A DNA stretch of 64,000 bases. Source: Craterostigma plantagineum (Eukaryota; Streptophyta; Magnoliopsida; Lamiales; Linderniaceae). A program made the translations under genes and the position numbers. The stretch covers positions 186,001 through 250,000 of the forward strand of contig JAPQWV010000682.1 of the NCBI GenBank assembly GCA_027422505.1, given 5' to 3'. Under the pieces are notes generated by a model. It was not told where the DNA came from and made no database searches. It saw nothing but the letters and a program-made list of their open reading frames with translations. Positions 33,290 through 45,952 of the stretch are shown piece after piece. Position 1 is the stretch's first letter; the number at the start of each line of letters is the position of its first letter.

Positions 33290-35805
33290 GTCCTCTCTTC
33301 TCCAAAATGGAACGTGACAGAAACTTGCGCCTCGCGAAGAAGATGGAGAAATTGGAAAAGACAGTGTCCCAATTCATGAAGGGGCCCATGCAGGTCCACG
33401 TTCTAGCGGACGTTCACCATGTGAGGTTTGGCATGGAGGAGCGATTCGTAGGCTGGAGTGGAAATTGGGGACTTTGAAGATAGGCCACGTGGAAAGTTGT
33501 GATTTTGCAGGGAATGAGGCTGGGTATTGGGGTGGTGATGAGGCTATTTTGGGGAATTCAAACAGCGGTTTGGAGATTGGGAAATTGAAGGTGAAAAAGC
33601 TGTTGTTGGCTGACGATTGTGGGGTTGTTGGAATACATTGGTGGGAGTGGGAAGACTACTCTTGCTAGAGAGATTTGCTTAGACCGAGATGTTAAGGGTA
33701 TGTGTTATTACACACACAACAATCTAAACTTTGTTTCTAGAAAGCCTATGTATTGTTGATTCCGAAGTTTGATCATTGCTTTGTTCAGGTTATTTTAATG
33801 AGAGGGTTTTCTTCATTACCGTATCTCAATCCCCAAACGTCGAGCAGCTGAGGTCGAAAATCTGGAGAATGTTATCGGGGAACAGCATCTGGCCTAATGT
33901 CGAAAGTTTCCCTCAATTGAACCTCCTAAGTTACCAAGTGCCATCTTCTGCGAGGACATTGCTAGTTCTCGATGACGTTTGGACTCAATCAGTCCTAGAA
34001 CAGTTACTAATCAAAATACCAGGTTGCAAAATCCTAGTAGTTTCACGGTTAAAACTCCCACCATCTGTAGTTGATCACTCCTACGAATTGGACCTTTTGA
34101 CTGAAGATGAAGCCATGTCTCTGTTCTGTCACTTTGCTTTTGGACAACCTTCGGTTCCCGTAATTGCAGACAAGAATCTGGTTAAGGAGGTAACAACACT
34201 TAATCTGTTCACCCTTTCTTCCTCGGAGCAATTTTTTGTTTGCTTAACACTTGTTTTCGTCTCATAATAGGTTGTGGACGAATGTAAAGGGCTTCCACTT
34301 GCACTAGAAGTGATAGGGTCGTCGCTTAAGGGCCAACCCGAGATGCTGTGGAAGAGTGCAAAGAACAGATTATCCAGAGGACAACCTCTTTGTGAATCGC
34401 ACGAAGTTCAATTGCTGGAGCGCATGAAAATGAGCATCGACAATCTGTCTGAGAGGGACAGAGAATGCTTCTTGGATATTGGTGCATTTCCCGAAGACAA
34501 AAAGATCCCCCTCGCTTTACTTGTTAACATGTGGGTCGAACTCCATGACATAGATGAAGATGATGCTTTTGCTGTGTTGGTCGAGCTTTCAAACAAGAAA
34601 ATAAATTTGGGAGGTTACTACTATTTATGGTCGTGAGGTGTTTTACTGATACATTTTTTGCAGGGCTGGAGATAAATATATCAGTTACTATGAGATTTCA
34701 ACATATCAGCACGACGTTTTGCGGGATCTTGCCATACATTTAAGTAACGTTGGCGGAGTAAATCACAGGAAGAGACTGCTCATGCCTAGAAGAGAAGATG
34801 GGAGTCTCAAAGAGTGGGAGAGGAACGTTGATAAGCCATTCGATGCTCGAGTTATCCAATTCATACAGGTATACATACCAGAAAGTTGTTGTGATTTAGG
34901 GGTAATTTAGCATAAATATCATGCGAACAAATGCATATGGACCATCTGTATCTACCGTAACCATACGCAAACCTAATGTCCACAGGTGAAATGGCAGAGA
35001 TGGATTGGGTACAAATGCAATTCCCAAAAGCCGAAGTCGTAGTCCTAAACTTCACATCGAAGAACTACTTCTTACCACCTTTTCTCGAGAACATGCCTTA
35101 CCTCAGAAACCTGATACTGATCAACGCCAGCGCCTCGAGTTCTGTCCTGCACAACACTTCAGCCTTCAGCAACCTAACTAACCTCAGAAACCTATGGTTC
35201 AAAAAGATTTCTGTTCCCTTATTACCAAACATCACAACACCCTTGAAGAACCTGAAAAAAATATCCCTCATCCTTTGCGACATAACGAAACCCCGATAAC
35301 TCTGCCTACGTCAACTTACCCAATCTCTTCCCAAACTCAAATTAGACCACTGCATCAATTTGACCGAACTGCCCCCCACAATATGCCAAATGCACACGCT
35401 CAAGAGCCTAACGTCACAAACTGCGACACCTTCCAAGAGCTACCCTCTGATTTGGGCAGGATCAGTTTTCTCCAGAGTTTAAGATTGTCGTCCTGTCCTA
35501 ATCTCAAGAGCCTCCCCTTAAGCATCAGAAACCTAATTTGGCTGAAGTATATTGACATTTCACAGTGCGTTAACATCAGATGCCTGCCCGAGGACATAGG
35601 GGGATGCGTGAGCCTTGAGAAAATCGATATGAGGGATTGTCCTTTGTTGAAACGCTTGCCCGTTTCTGTGGGTTTTTTGCAGTCTTTGAGGCGTGTGGTC
35701 TGCGACGAAGAGGCTTATCTCCTTTGGAAAGATTTGGAACAGTGTAGGCCGGGCCTGTGTCAGGTCTCCAAAGAGCGTTTCACCTTGGATTGGCTTACTG
35801 ATTAG
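33290..35805 (+). pseudogene. ADR1-like helper NLR pseudogene (arm 2)
   Basis: Mirror of 19629-22157. Exon 1 fragment 33290-33697 (RPW8 end to P-loop, with several frame breaks), exon 2 33789-34189 (FITVSQSPNVEQLRSKIW, LLVLDDVW), exon 3 from 34271 (GLPLALEVIGSSLKGQPE, FLDIGAFPEDKKIPLALL), exon 4 about 34664-34868 (YQHDVLRDLAIHLS, RKRLLMPRRE) and exon 5 about 34986-35805 (LRR, ending FTLDWLTD). Lesions shared with arm 1 include the missing first exon and the broken P-loop frame. Arm-specific changes include one missing G near 35411 inside the LRR and a Ser/Trp difference in NSI(S/W)PNV. It is not capable of encoding a full NLR. Confidence 0.88.
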
Positions 35806-36156
35806 TAAACTATGAAGGTGACCCTGCTTTAGATGTAATAGCCCTGTACTTTATGTAATAAAATGGTACTTATCAGTAATGATATGGCTTAGTGAGTTTG
35901 AACACGTTATATGTGGTTGGTACTAGTTGGGTGCTTCGCGTTGTTTGGCGGACATAGGTTGTAAGGATTGATGTTTCAGTCGATTTATATACGAGTCAAC
36001 GAAGCAACACATATATGCAATACGATGAAGAGCAGGTTTATTCCATACTTTGTCCATTCAAAAAGGTATATGTACTTCATACAACAGAAAGCTCAAGGCC
36101 CTAACTTATGATCTGTTTATTAGGAAAACATAAGATAGCATAGCAACAACAGCCCA

Positions 36157-37640
36157 CTAATTAGCAAGTGGATTAAGCACTTGTCCGACAAACATAACCA
36201 CGCCCGTAAGATCTTCCCTTACCACGAACAAGAAAGGATGATCAGCCACAAAACGAGCTTTTCTTCAACCAACATAGCCCTCAACATCAGAAGGCCAGCA
36301 GTAGCAGAAGCTGCTTCAGTACCTTCCTCGTTAACCTCAATATATGACTTGTGAAATATGTTCGAAACGTACAATTTTTTCCCTGAAACTGAATCCACCA
36401 TCTCAGTGAGCCCACCATCTTCAAAAGGAAGCGCGAGCCCCAGCCCCTTGAGAACCTCAGAAGCCTCGAACCCAAAATCGATCTTGAATTTCGGGATTAG
36501 AAAGTCGCTGACTTTGACTTTCTGGCGCGGGATGTGTTGATCGATGAACTCGGGCTCCGATTCCATCTTCTCGACTAGATCGGGCAGCCCGTTTCTCGCA
36601 TCGGGCAAGAAGATGTACATTGAGAACCTGCGCTTGTCTTCTCCTTGCTTGTAAGGAAGCCCCAAGACTTTGAAGCCATCGAAGGCGCTGACGTACTGCT
36701 TGTTCTTGCTCGTCATGAAGGGGGCTTGAATTGAGGTGCTGTCCAAGAGGAAGAATTCGCGCTCTTTTGTCTGCGAAGGGTCGAACTTTTCGTTCCATGC
36801 TCCTTTGAAGTACAATGCGTTTGTGAAGATGACTCGAGATGAAGCATCGACTGAACCTCGTGGGAGGAGCTCTTTGATTAAGCCATTCGTTTGATTCTCA
36901 GCCCAACTATTCACTGTTTTTGCAACCTCGGTAGCCTATTCAAACACATCATTTGTCAGATGGCAGAACATCTTTTAGCGAGTAAAAACACAGCTCAAAC
37001 ATGGCGCAACATATAAATATCACTTCTGTTATTTGTTCCCCTTTGTTCTATTTAAGGGTTCCTTTCTTTCTACTCTACTGAACCAGTAAATCTTGACTTC
37101 AATCAAGATACTAACTTTAAATCCATGGCCAATGCATATGACATATCCTAAGCATCCATGGCATAAGGTTTAACCATCTTCCATCGCATTATCCCCATAA
37201 CAATAAAAACAAAAAACAAAATTCACCAAGGCGATAAGAAAAAGGAATCAATTAACGACCGTCTAACCTTAGTCTGGAAATCGACGAGGCTCGACGACGC
37301 CTTATAGTGATTCGTCACAACATCTTCAAACTCGGGCTTGAACGTAAGGCTCTGATCCACCCAAACCCCATTGGCAAACGCGGGCTCCGCCGTCGGTCAA
37401 AATAGTCGTCACCAGCTGGGAAGCCAGAGAGTTGACCTCATCGTTCGATTTTGACTTCAAGAATCCAACAGCTGCTCTCGGGTCGGGCCGTTCGACCCCC
37501 GACCCGGAACCGATCAGACCCAACACCACGTGGATCGAAAGCGGCGAGAAGACGAGGTTCGCCGCTTTGGCCTTGGTAATGATGACGTGGCTGGTCAGCG
37601 CTAGGGACACGTCGGTTTGGTTGACGATTGATTGTCTGAG
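36157..37640 (-). pseudogene. LR-type plant serpin pseudogene (arm 2)
   Basis: Mirror of 17794-19277 and identical to it at the protein level across the 231-residue exon 2 frame. It carries the same lost start codon, the same exon 1 frame break and the same frame break after the reactive loop ([10 protein letters not shown]). Identical lesions in both arms show that the gene was dead before the inverted duplication, or that the arms are homogenised. It is convergent with the NLR pseudogene of the same arm. Confidence 0.9.
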
Positions 37641-37743
37641 GTGCTTTGGCTTATTTGCTTTTTCTCACGGCAAGAGATGGATTTTTTTGGAGTGAGAAGA
37701 TTTGTTCGACGAAATATGTAATGAGATTGATTCGAGATATGTG

Positions 37744-37755
37744 GTTTTATATATA
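37744..37755 (-). promoter_or_regulatory. TATA box of the serpin copy (arm 2)
   Basis: Mirror of 17679-17690, about 105 bases upstream of the first serpin codons on the minus strand. Confidence 0.5.
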
Positions 37756-38241
37756 GGAAAATACAACCCGGACTCACAGTGCTTACGTTTTTACTTTTTA
37801 GCATGAAGCAAGACAATGGAAGATGGTTTTGTTACCCGTTTTTTTTACAGTCTCATTGGTCACATTAGATGTTGAATCTCTTAATTGGATCGATATAATA
37901 ACAGACACTGTCTGTCCTAATGTGAAGGTTGAAGAAGACCGCGAAAAAATTGTCAAACTCTTATAAGAATAAGTAGACATGATTAGCTTTTAACAGCTCA
38001 AAAGCTTGAGGATGATTGCTGCGGAGAAATATCCACCGAAAAAACACATGGGGTTACAATAAGGCTTGAATAATATGAGATCAAGAGATTTGAGGGATTT
38101 GTGGGGGAAAAATCCTGCAAATTGTTGTAAAGTGTATTCTAACTCTAAGTATGTGAAATATGAACTGCAATTTACTTTTTTGCCATCTCGACTGCAAGTT
38201 ATATGTTTCTTTTTTTTCCCTTTTAACTGGTGATTTCATTC

Positions 38242-38965
38242 CAAAAAAAAAAACGTACAAGGACTCAACAGCCCAAAAAATCCCTTAAGTTACACAAGAT
38301 CAAAAGGGATCAAACTCCTTAAGGAGAAAAAAAAGCATATGATTGCAAGAGAACAAACAGACAAAAAGAATAAGTTTGGAAGAATATAAAAAAGGGAACC
38401 CAACAACAAGCCAAAAGAGCCAATTTCCAGCCACTGAACCAAAGCTTGACAGTTCGTTGAGAAGATCACCACTGGAATCATAAAGCACCCTAGTAATCTG
38501 CAATCTCAGCAAACAAAATCTGGGAGGAAAGAGGACAAAACAGCAAGAGCCGATGAATGCACTGGCCGAGGAAGCTCCCAACCCTACACTAATCGCCCCC
38601 AACAGAAGAAGGTTCCCGCACAGTTACAGCCCAAATCTTCCACATAAAAAACATGACAGAATTAAATGACTTTGGAAAATTCATGCCACTCAGCTAAGGC
38701 ATGGTCTACCACGTCATGTTCTGTCATCGCCGTCTTTTCAAAAATCCAGAGGTTTCGTGTTTTCCACAGCATCCAAAGGATATAGACCGACAGTTGAACC
38801 CTCTCCTGAAAACAGTCTGTATTTGGTCCAACGCAAAGTCTTGCCCACCAGTTCTTGAAATCCACTGCATTATCTAGAATTCCATCCCAAGTGATTGGCG
38901 CAATTTTCCAAACATGTTGGGCTCTAAAACAGGAGAAGAAGATGTGGTCAAGACACTCCACTGCT
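38242..38965 (-). mobile_element. 5'-truncated LINE 3' end (arm 2)
   Basis: Mirror of 16468-17192, with the zf-RVT segment CLDHIFFSCFRAQHVWKIAP and the same 3' UTR. Small differences from arm 1: GILDN for GIQDN, QLSVY for QMSVY, and a different frame after KTRN from a short indel. Confidence 0.8.
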
Positions 38966-39097
38966 TGTCGCGTCGAAAACGGCCAAAAATAAATTAATCA
39001 CCTTTATTCACTAAATATGAGTATAGCGAAAATAGGGATCGTCTCCACAGGGAAAATGGTCGATTTAGTTCTAATTTTAAGTTCGATCGATAAAAAC

Positions 39098-39149
<52 letters not shown>

Positions 39150-40481
39150 TTTATAATAATATTAATACTAATATTAGGGAGAGGGGGTTTTGTTGACAAA
39201 ATTTTAGATGCAACGGTAACTGAGAAGATCGAAACGAAGAACGATCCAATAGTAGTTGCTAAACATATTAATCAAAGCGTATATGAAATTAATCGACATA
39301 TTGAACTGAATAAATATAAGCTTACAACCGTGTATTGCGACCTTGTTTGTAAATTCTCGCACAAACAGCACATCAAACGTTTCGCTTTATCCAACGATAA
39401 TAAAAGGTAACAGAACTATTTCGATATGCTTCCCACGTGTGTGCTTAAGACTTATATCATAAATGACTTATAATGTAAAAAGTTGAAATGTCGAACAACT
39501 AGAAAAGTGAAGCAATAGTTCTTAAAATGAGAAAGGGCAAAATCGAACTCTCACACTCGTCTCTCTTTCTCAATCACTCTTTGCTCTCACATCATCTCTC
39601 CCCACTCACGCTCAAACTCTGCGACACTATGGAAAATAAGATGGAACATCTCTCTCAATCGCTTGCACCTATGGGTCTCTCTCAAGAAAGAATGAAAACA
39701 GGAAAATGAAAGCAGAAGTACCAATAAAACTACAGCTTTATTCTACTCGATATGACTCGGCCACACTCAATAAAAAAAAAACATAAAGATGAAAGTTGCG
39801 ACATTAATCTCTCACAGACCTCTCTTTTCACTCTGTAATATAAAATGAAACACGATGAAAGGGAATAATCATAGTAGCCATACTGATAGATGAAGAATAG
39901 CCCTATTCTCCTTTGCTATGACTCTTAGCAACATAAAATACCATAACATAGCCAAGCTAAATGATGACGATGGACCTTGAAGCTTAACTAAGTAAAAGAC
40001 TGTCTTTAAAATGAAAACCCAACAAAATAGCACATATTTAAAGACGAAATTAAGACGGAACTACATATTCCAAATAACACCATTGAAACAGAATGAAAGT
40101 GTGAGAGGTATATCTTCTTCGTGGCTCTCCCCTCCCTTTAAATAGGAAAATAAATCTCGACTAAGCCAAATCAATGACGAACGAGTGATGACAGAAAATC
40201 TCAAAAATCATGCTTGAGCTGTATTATTTGATTCTTGAGCTGCTCCTTGTGATCTTGTGCGTGCTGAGTGCTTTGTTTCTTGCTCAACAACTACCTCGAG
40301 CCGTGCGAATGTTGACTGCTTGGAATGGATGTGTTTGAGCTGTAGTGCGTGTAATCCACTCTCCATTGTTCCTGTAACAACTTGAAACACATATCAAAAC
40401 CCTCATGGGCCGAAACAATATAAAACTGGCCCAATATCATGTTCTTGTTGGGTTAACAAAAGGTAAATTATTGTTTTATCA
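38966..40481 (-). repeat. 3' LTR of the arm 2 Athila-like element
   Basis: Begins TGATAAAACAAT and ends GCGACA as read on the minus strand. 1516 bases, about 29 longer than its mirror, mainly through a longer AAT/TTA run (about 39099-39148). Confidence 0.88.
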
Positions 40482-42130
40482 AATTCTACCACACTTAAAT
40501 AATGCTTGTCCTCAAGTATTTACTCGAGATAGAAGATGCAAACATTCTCATCAGGAGTTCGCCGGCATACATTAATTTGTCCTAGAGATAGCAATTGTTC
40601 ATAACACTTAGCACTAGACAATCATATTAATTTTCGACAACCTCAGTAAAGCCTGAAAGCCACAACAATCAACAACTCTCACATGGATTCTCTCAACGCG
40701 CTCATAGTGTTTATGGGATATATGTGTATACGCTCAAATCAACACTATGAAACGATATTACCATAAGCTTGCTAGCATGTCACATTGTATTCACATAGCG
40801 ACTCAGTGTACAAATCAATAAGGTCTTTTATTGGGTTGTAATGGGACTTAGGGTTTAGGTAGGATATTTTGGAAAAGTAGGTAAAATTATCGGACCAGAT
40901 GATTATTTAATCGTTAAATCTCACGACTTTCTCATGACGCACGACTACTTCTCAATATGAGAATCACAATGATCATACTTTCATGCTATAGTTTCTAATC
41001 CAAGACAACTCAAAATTCCCCAATACCGACAAAACTAGCGGTTAATAACTTTTTTTTTTGAATATATTTTTTGTCTTGGTTTTTTTTTTTTCGTATTCGC
41101 TTCTTTTTTTTTCGAATATATTTTTTTTCGGATGATTTTTTTTCCGCTATAACTATAAGACTCCTAATATTACATATCTGGACTCATTAGTTTATTATCA
41201 ATCTCGAAATCGTGGAATATAAGCAATTAATAATTCATCCAATCCGACAGTGGGTTGAAAAGAAAGCCAGAAGGATATATCTGGGTAATTATAGTGGCTT
41301 AAATTCAACAAGAAAAATAACACTTAAGGCTCAAACTGGCTCATTAAGCGGAAAATATTGAAGGAAGGGTCAGTGTGAGGCCAATGGCTTAATCCTAATT
41401 CCTAAGTGCCTTAATCACTTTTGTACACAAAAAGCCGCCAATGATATCAACATGTATAATAGAGCAAGTTCTAGAATATTTGAAACATATGTGATACTCG
41501 TAGGAAAAAGAACTGAGTATAAAGATAAATACTCTTTTTTTTCCTTTTTTTAGATTTTTGGGCTCAAATCTCACATATTTAAGTGGGCTTTGTGTCGACT
41601 CTTGCGCATTCAGACTTAAAATCAACTGAAGAAAATGAACAATCATCCTAATACCAAATAGTTATTCCTAATTGTTTCTCTCATGTTCTAACTAATGCAC
41701 ATCGGTTTGCTCGAAACAAGATATTTTTTCATAAAATAGCATGAGAAAATCTCCCCCACACCTAAACTCTGCATTGTCCTCAATGTAGATTCTAACGAAA
41801 ATAGTTGCTATAATCTAAAGATTCCCATCCTAGTTTTCATTTTAATATTTCAAAGTAGATGTAAAGAAGTGGTAAAATGATATTGAAAATAAAACTTCCC
41901 TGACCGTGCTGGAATTGTAGAGAAATTCCGAGCGAGAGGATATTTGGTCCAGAGCCTAGTGAGGTCTTGTAGCATACTGAGCTGAGAGAAAACCTGCTTA
42001 ATCATCATTGAAAACATAGATAAAATGGAAATATTGCAATAACAAAATAAAATAGGATAATATTGGGTTGCCTCCCAATAAGCGCTTTTCTTTAACGTCT
42101 TTGGCTAGACGTAGTCTCCGTTCTTCGAGT

Positions 42131-44744
42131 TCATTCATAAATGGGCAGGCTCAGCTTGACCTTTTTAAGGCGAAATAATTCCTCATCTGACAACGTTTCA
42201 GAAATCGGTAATGGCTTTCCGTCACGGATCAAACGGCTCAAGTGGTCCGCCACGGAGTTGTCCACGCCTTTGCGATCCTTGACCTCCCAATTAAACTCTT
42301 GAAGCAACAAAATCCATCGTATTAAGTGCGGTTTTAACTCCTTCGACAACAAATATTTTAGAGCTGATTGGTCGTGAACTTCCGAAAGTGCGTGTAATGT
42401 CATGATCGCATTTCTGATATCTTTGTCCGCTTCAAAATGCAAATCTTTTTCTGTTTTACTATACTTAATCACATAGTCGAGTGTGTCGTTAGTAAAATTA
42501 CGCTCAAAATCATCTCGAACCAATGCATTAATCATGCTAATAGATTATGGTTCATTAGGATATTTCATAGCATCAAGTACATTCATAGTAAGCTTTTTAC
42601 CATCAAACTCAAAAGTAAGGGTTCCTGAATCAACGTCTATCTTAGTTTTAGCCGTTTTCATGAATGACCGGCCTAATAAAATAACAACAGAATCAAGCAT
42701 GTTCATCATCCATGTCAACAATGTAGAAATCGGCGGGAAAAATAAATTCACCACATTTTACTAGAACATCTTCAACTAATCCCTCGGGATAAATAATGGA
42801 CCTATTTGCTAGTTGAAGGCATATATCAGTGCACTTAAGAGGTCCCATACTCATCTCATTGAATAAATATAACGGCATAACATTGATTGACGCTCCTAAA
42901 TCTAACATGGCATTATCTATTTTTCTCGTCCCTATAGTAACCGAGATAGCAAACATACCTGGGTCCTTATATTTTTGGGGAAGTTTTCGTTGAAGCGCAG
43001 AGGAAACATTTTCACTTACTATGATTTTTCCTTCCGGTTTGTGTTTCCTTTTGTTCGAGCACATTTCCTTTAAATATTTTGCGTAGCGTGGGATTTGCTT
43101 GATAGCATCCAAAAGTGGAATGTTGATCTCGATTTTGCTGAAGGTCTCCATTATACTCTTTTCTTCTTCTTCTTCTTGTTTCACCCTAGCAAACCTTCCA
43201 GGAAAAGGTGGAGGAATAACAATATTAGGTTTATCAATATTCGAATTATTACTTACCTTCTTCCCGCATCCCTTATTTTTATTATCACTTGAAAGTTTCG
43301 CGTGGGCTTCATCATGACTTGGCTGCCCGATCTCTTTCCCATTTCGAAGAGTCATCATACTCACATTTGCTTTTGGATTTATTTCGACTTGAGCTGGTAG
43401 TTTTCCCTTCTCATTCTATATTTGACTCATTTGTACCGCCAACTGAGATACTTGCCTTTCTAAATTTTGCACGCTTGAGCGCGTTTCGTTAATGCTCGAT
43501 CGAGTTTCCTGTTGAAAAATGGCGGTACTAGTTGCTAAATCCTTAACAATATCTTCCAAAGACATATCTGGCTTTGATGGTGCAGTTTGTTGAGGAGGAT
43601 TTGGTGGTCTTGGTGCTTGCTGCATGAAACCTGGCGGTCGATTTCCGTAGCTCAGATTTGGGTGGTCACGCCACCCGGAATTGTATTGACTCGAGTATGA
43701 ATCATAGCGTTTTTGAGATGGTCCTGTGTACCCTCCAATTGTATTGGCTTGCTCGCTAGGATCAAACTGAAGTGAAGGACAATTTGCTGTTGCATGTCCT
43801 GCAAATTGACATATACCACAAGCTTTTACCTGACTCGTTTTTCCAATCACAAGTTTTTCCACAAGAGACGTTAGCGAATCTAATTTTTGCTCAAACGAAG
43901 TAACACTTACCTCGTTCATCCTTTGCTGGCCTACATCTTGACGTGTTCCAAATTGTTGCGCATTTGTGGCCATGCTCGAGATAAGCCGACGAGCCTCGTC
44001 TGCCGTTTTATCGACCAGCACTCCTCCACTTGCTGCGTCAATCATGTTTCTCTCCATGGGTAGCAAGCCTTCGTAAAATTATTGGATAAGCGCTAACTCG
44101 GAAATTTGATGACTTGGACAGCTTGCGCACAACCGCTTGAATCTTTCCCAATATTCATGCAGAGTTTCTCCGTTCCATTGTCGAATCCCGTAGATTTCTT
44201 TACGAATGTTTGCGGCACGAGATGCAGGGAAGAATTTTGCAAGGAATTGCTTTTTAAGCTCGACCCACGTAGTAATCGAACCCGATGGTAAGTAGTATAA
44301 CCAGTCTTTTGCGTGATCTGCTAACGAGAATGGAAATGCGCGAAGACTTATCTGATCTTCCGTGACCCCATTTGGCTTCATGGTTGAGCAAACCATGTGA
44401 AACTCCTTTAAGTGCTTGTGCGGATCCTCACCTGCGTTACCACGAAAAGTAGGAAGTAAATGGATTAAACCTGATTTTAACTCAAAAGGTGTTTGAAGAA
44501 TAGGGAATTCAATGCAGAGCGGCTGATGATTAACATCTGTCGTAGCCATATCCCTCAATGTAAGGCGGATTGGCAGCTGTTGTTCGGTTTCCTCCATATC
44601 GCTTGCGGAAGATTCTTGTTCGGACTCCGTGCTGGATATTGATATAGTGGGATCCTTTTCCCTTTTTGCCTTTCGATTCGCCCTCGCGGTCCTCTCGATT
44701 TCTGGATCAAATATTAGTATACCTGTTCGAGAAGATCGAGGCAT
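42131..44744 (-). pseudogene. gag-protease frame with RNase H tail (arm 2)
   Basis: Mirror of 10711-13348. It shares the TAA after ELALIQ and the TAG after AVQMSQI. Arm-specific features: the protease region stays open through CLQLANRSIIYPEGLVEDVL where arm 1 has a 2-base loss, a different 2-base loss follows MDDEHA, and a TAA replaces a Glu codon after KYPNEP. The GAA run is 5 codons against 13. Protease site MLDLGASINVMPLYLF is intact. RT and integrase are absent as in arm 1. Confidence 0.87.
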
Positions 44745-44802
44745 AAACTAGAACAAAAAAAAAAACCGAATTAAAAATAGAAGTAAATCAATTGACACCA
44801 CC

Positions 44803-44820
44803 TTCCCCGGCAACGGCGCC
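44803..44820 (-). other. Primer-binding site, tRNA-Asp type (arm 2)
   Basis: Read on the minus strand, TGGCGCCGTTGCCGGGGA is a full match to the complement of the plant tRNA-Asp 3' end, as recalled. The arm 1 copy has one mismatch. Confidence 0.88.
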
Positions 44821-44826
44821 AAAATT

Positions 44827-45677
44827 TGGTCGCGTCGAAAACGGCCAAAAATAAATTAATCACCTTTATTCACAAAATATGAGTATAGCGAAAATAGGGA
44901 TCGTCTCCACAGGGAAAATGGTCGATTTATTTCTAATTTTAAGTTCGATCGATAAAAACAATAATAATAATAATAATATTTATAATAATATTAATATTAA
45001 TATTAGGGGGAGGGGGTTTTGTTGACAAAATTTTAGATGCAACGGTAACTGAGAAGATCGAAACGAAGAACGATTAAATAATAGTTGCTAAACATATTAA
45101 TCAAAGCGTATATGAAATTAATCGACATATTGAACTGAATAAATATAAGCTTACAACCGTGTAATGCGACCTTGTTTGTAAATTCTCGCACAAACAACAC
45201 ATCAAACGTTTCGCTTTATCAAACGATAATAAAAGGTAACAGAACTATTTCGATATGCTTCCCACGTGTGAAGACTTATATCATAAATGACTTATAATAT
45301 AAAAAGTTGAAATGTCGAACAACTAGAAAAGTGAAGCAATAGTTCTTAAAATGAGAAAGGGCAAAATCGAACTCTCACACTCGTCTCTCTTTCTCAATCA
45401 CTGCTCTCACATCATCTCTCCCCACTCACGCTCAAACTCTGCTACACTATGGAAATAAAAATACGAAGATGGAACATCTCTCTCAATCGCTTGCACCTAT
45501 GGGTCTCTCTCAAGAAAGAAAATGAAAACAGGAAAATGAAAGCAGAAGTACCAATAAAACTACAGCTTTATTCTACTCGATATGACTCGGCCACACTAAA
45601 AAAAAAACATAAAGATGAAAGTTGCGACATTAATCTCTCGCAGACCTCTCTTTTCACTCCGTAATATAAAATGAAAC
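44827..45677 (-). repeat. Truncated 5' LTR of the arm 2 Athila-like element
   Basis: Matches the last ~850 bases of the LTR and stops at ATGAAAC (45677), the outer end of the inverted repeat. It keeps the normal orientation of the 92-base segment that is inverted in arm 1. Confidence 0.88.
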
Positions 45678-45952
45678 CAGCCTGTTTGATTTTTTTCCAA
45701 CAATCTATTAGCACGGTAAATCGTAAAGTCGTTATGATATCATTATGACTCTTGGAAACCTGATTCTTGTCACGATTTTGTTTCGACATAGTTTCATCCG
45801 CTTTGGCCCATCGCTAGAATCCACTGCAATTTCTTTGTTAACTCCAAAAAGGGGGAAAAAAATTAGAAAAGACCAATATTTGCAGTTACGGTATCGTATC
45901 AGAATATTTCGGGGAAATTAAGGAACGGACTGTAATATGGTATCTATATGAA

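Larger units (their letters stand above)
30065..45677 (-). repeat. Arm 2 of the ~15.6-kb inverted repeat
   Basis: Reverse complement of 9787-25405. The inner end is CCATTAATGG (30065-30074). The outer end is ATGAAAC (45671-45677), inside the 5' LTR, after which single-copy DNA leads into the prolyl oligopeptidase gene. On the inner side this arm continues without a break into the full non-LTR element and the F-box start, so it preserves the parental order there. Confidence 0.95.
38966..45677 (-). mobile_element. Athila-like LTR element lacking RT and integrase (arm 2)
   Basis: Mirror of the element at 9305-16467, on the minus strand. 3' LTR 38966-40481, gag-protease-RNase H frame 42131-44744, primer site 44803-44820, 5' LTR 44827-45677. 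The 5' LTR is cut after 851 bases, more than in arm 1, and then joins single-copy DNA. The internal deletion of RT and integrase is identical in both arms. Confidence 0.9.

Noticed and set aside
9787..45677. Fold-back (FB-type) transposon as explanation for the inverted arms
   Set aside because: The arms contain several unrelated transposons and host genes and are far longer than fold-back termini, and no target-site duplication flanks the outer ends.
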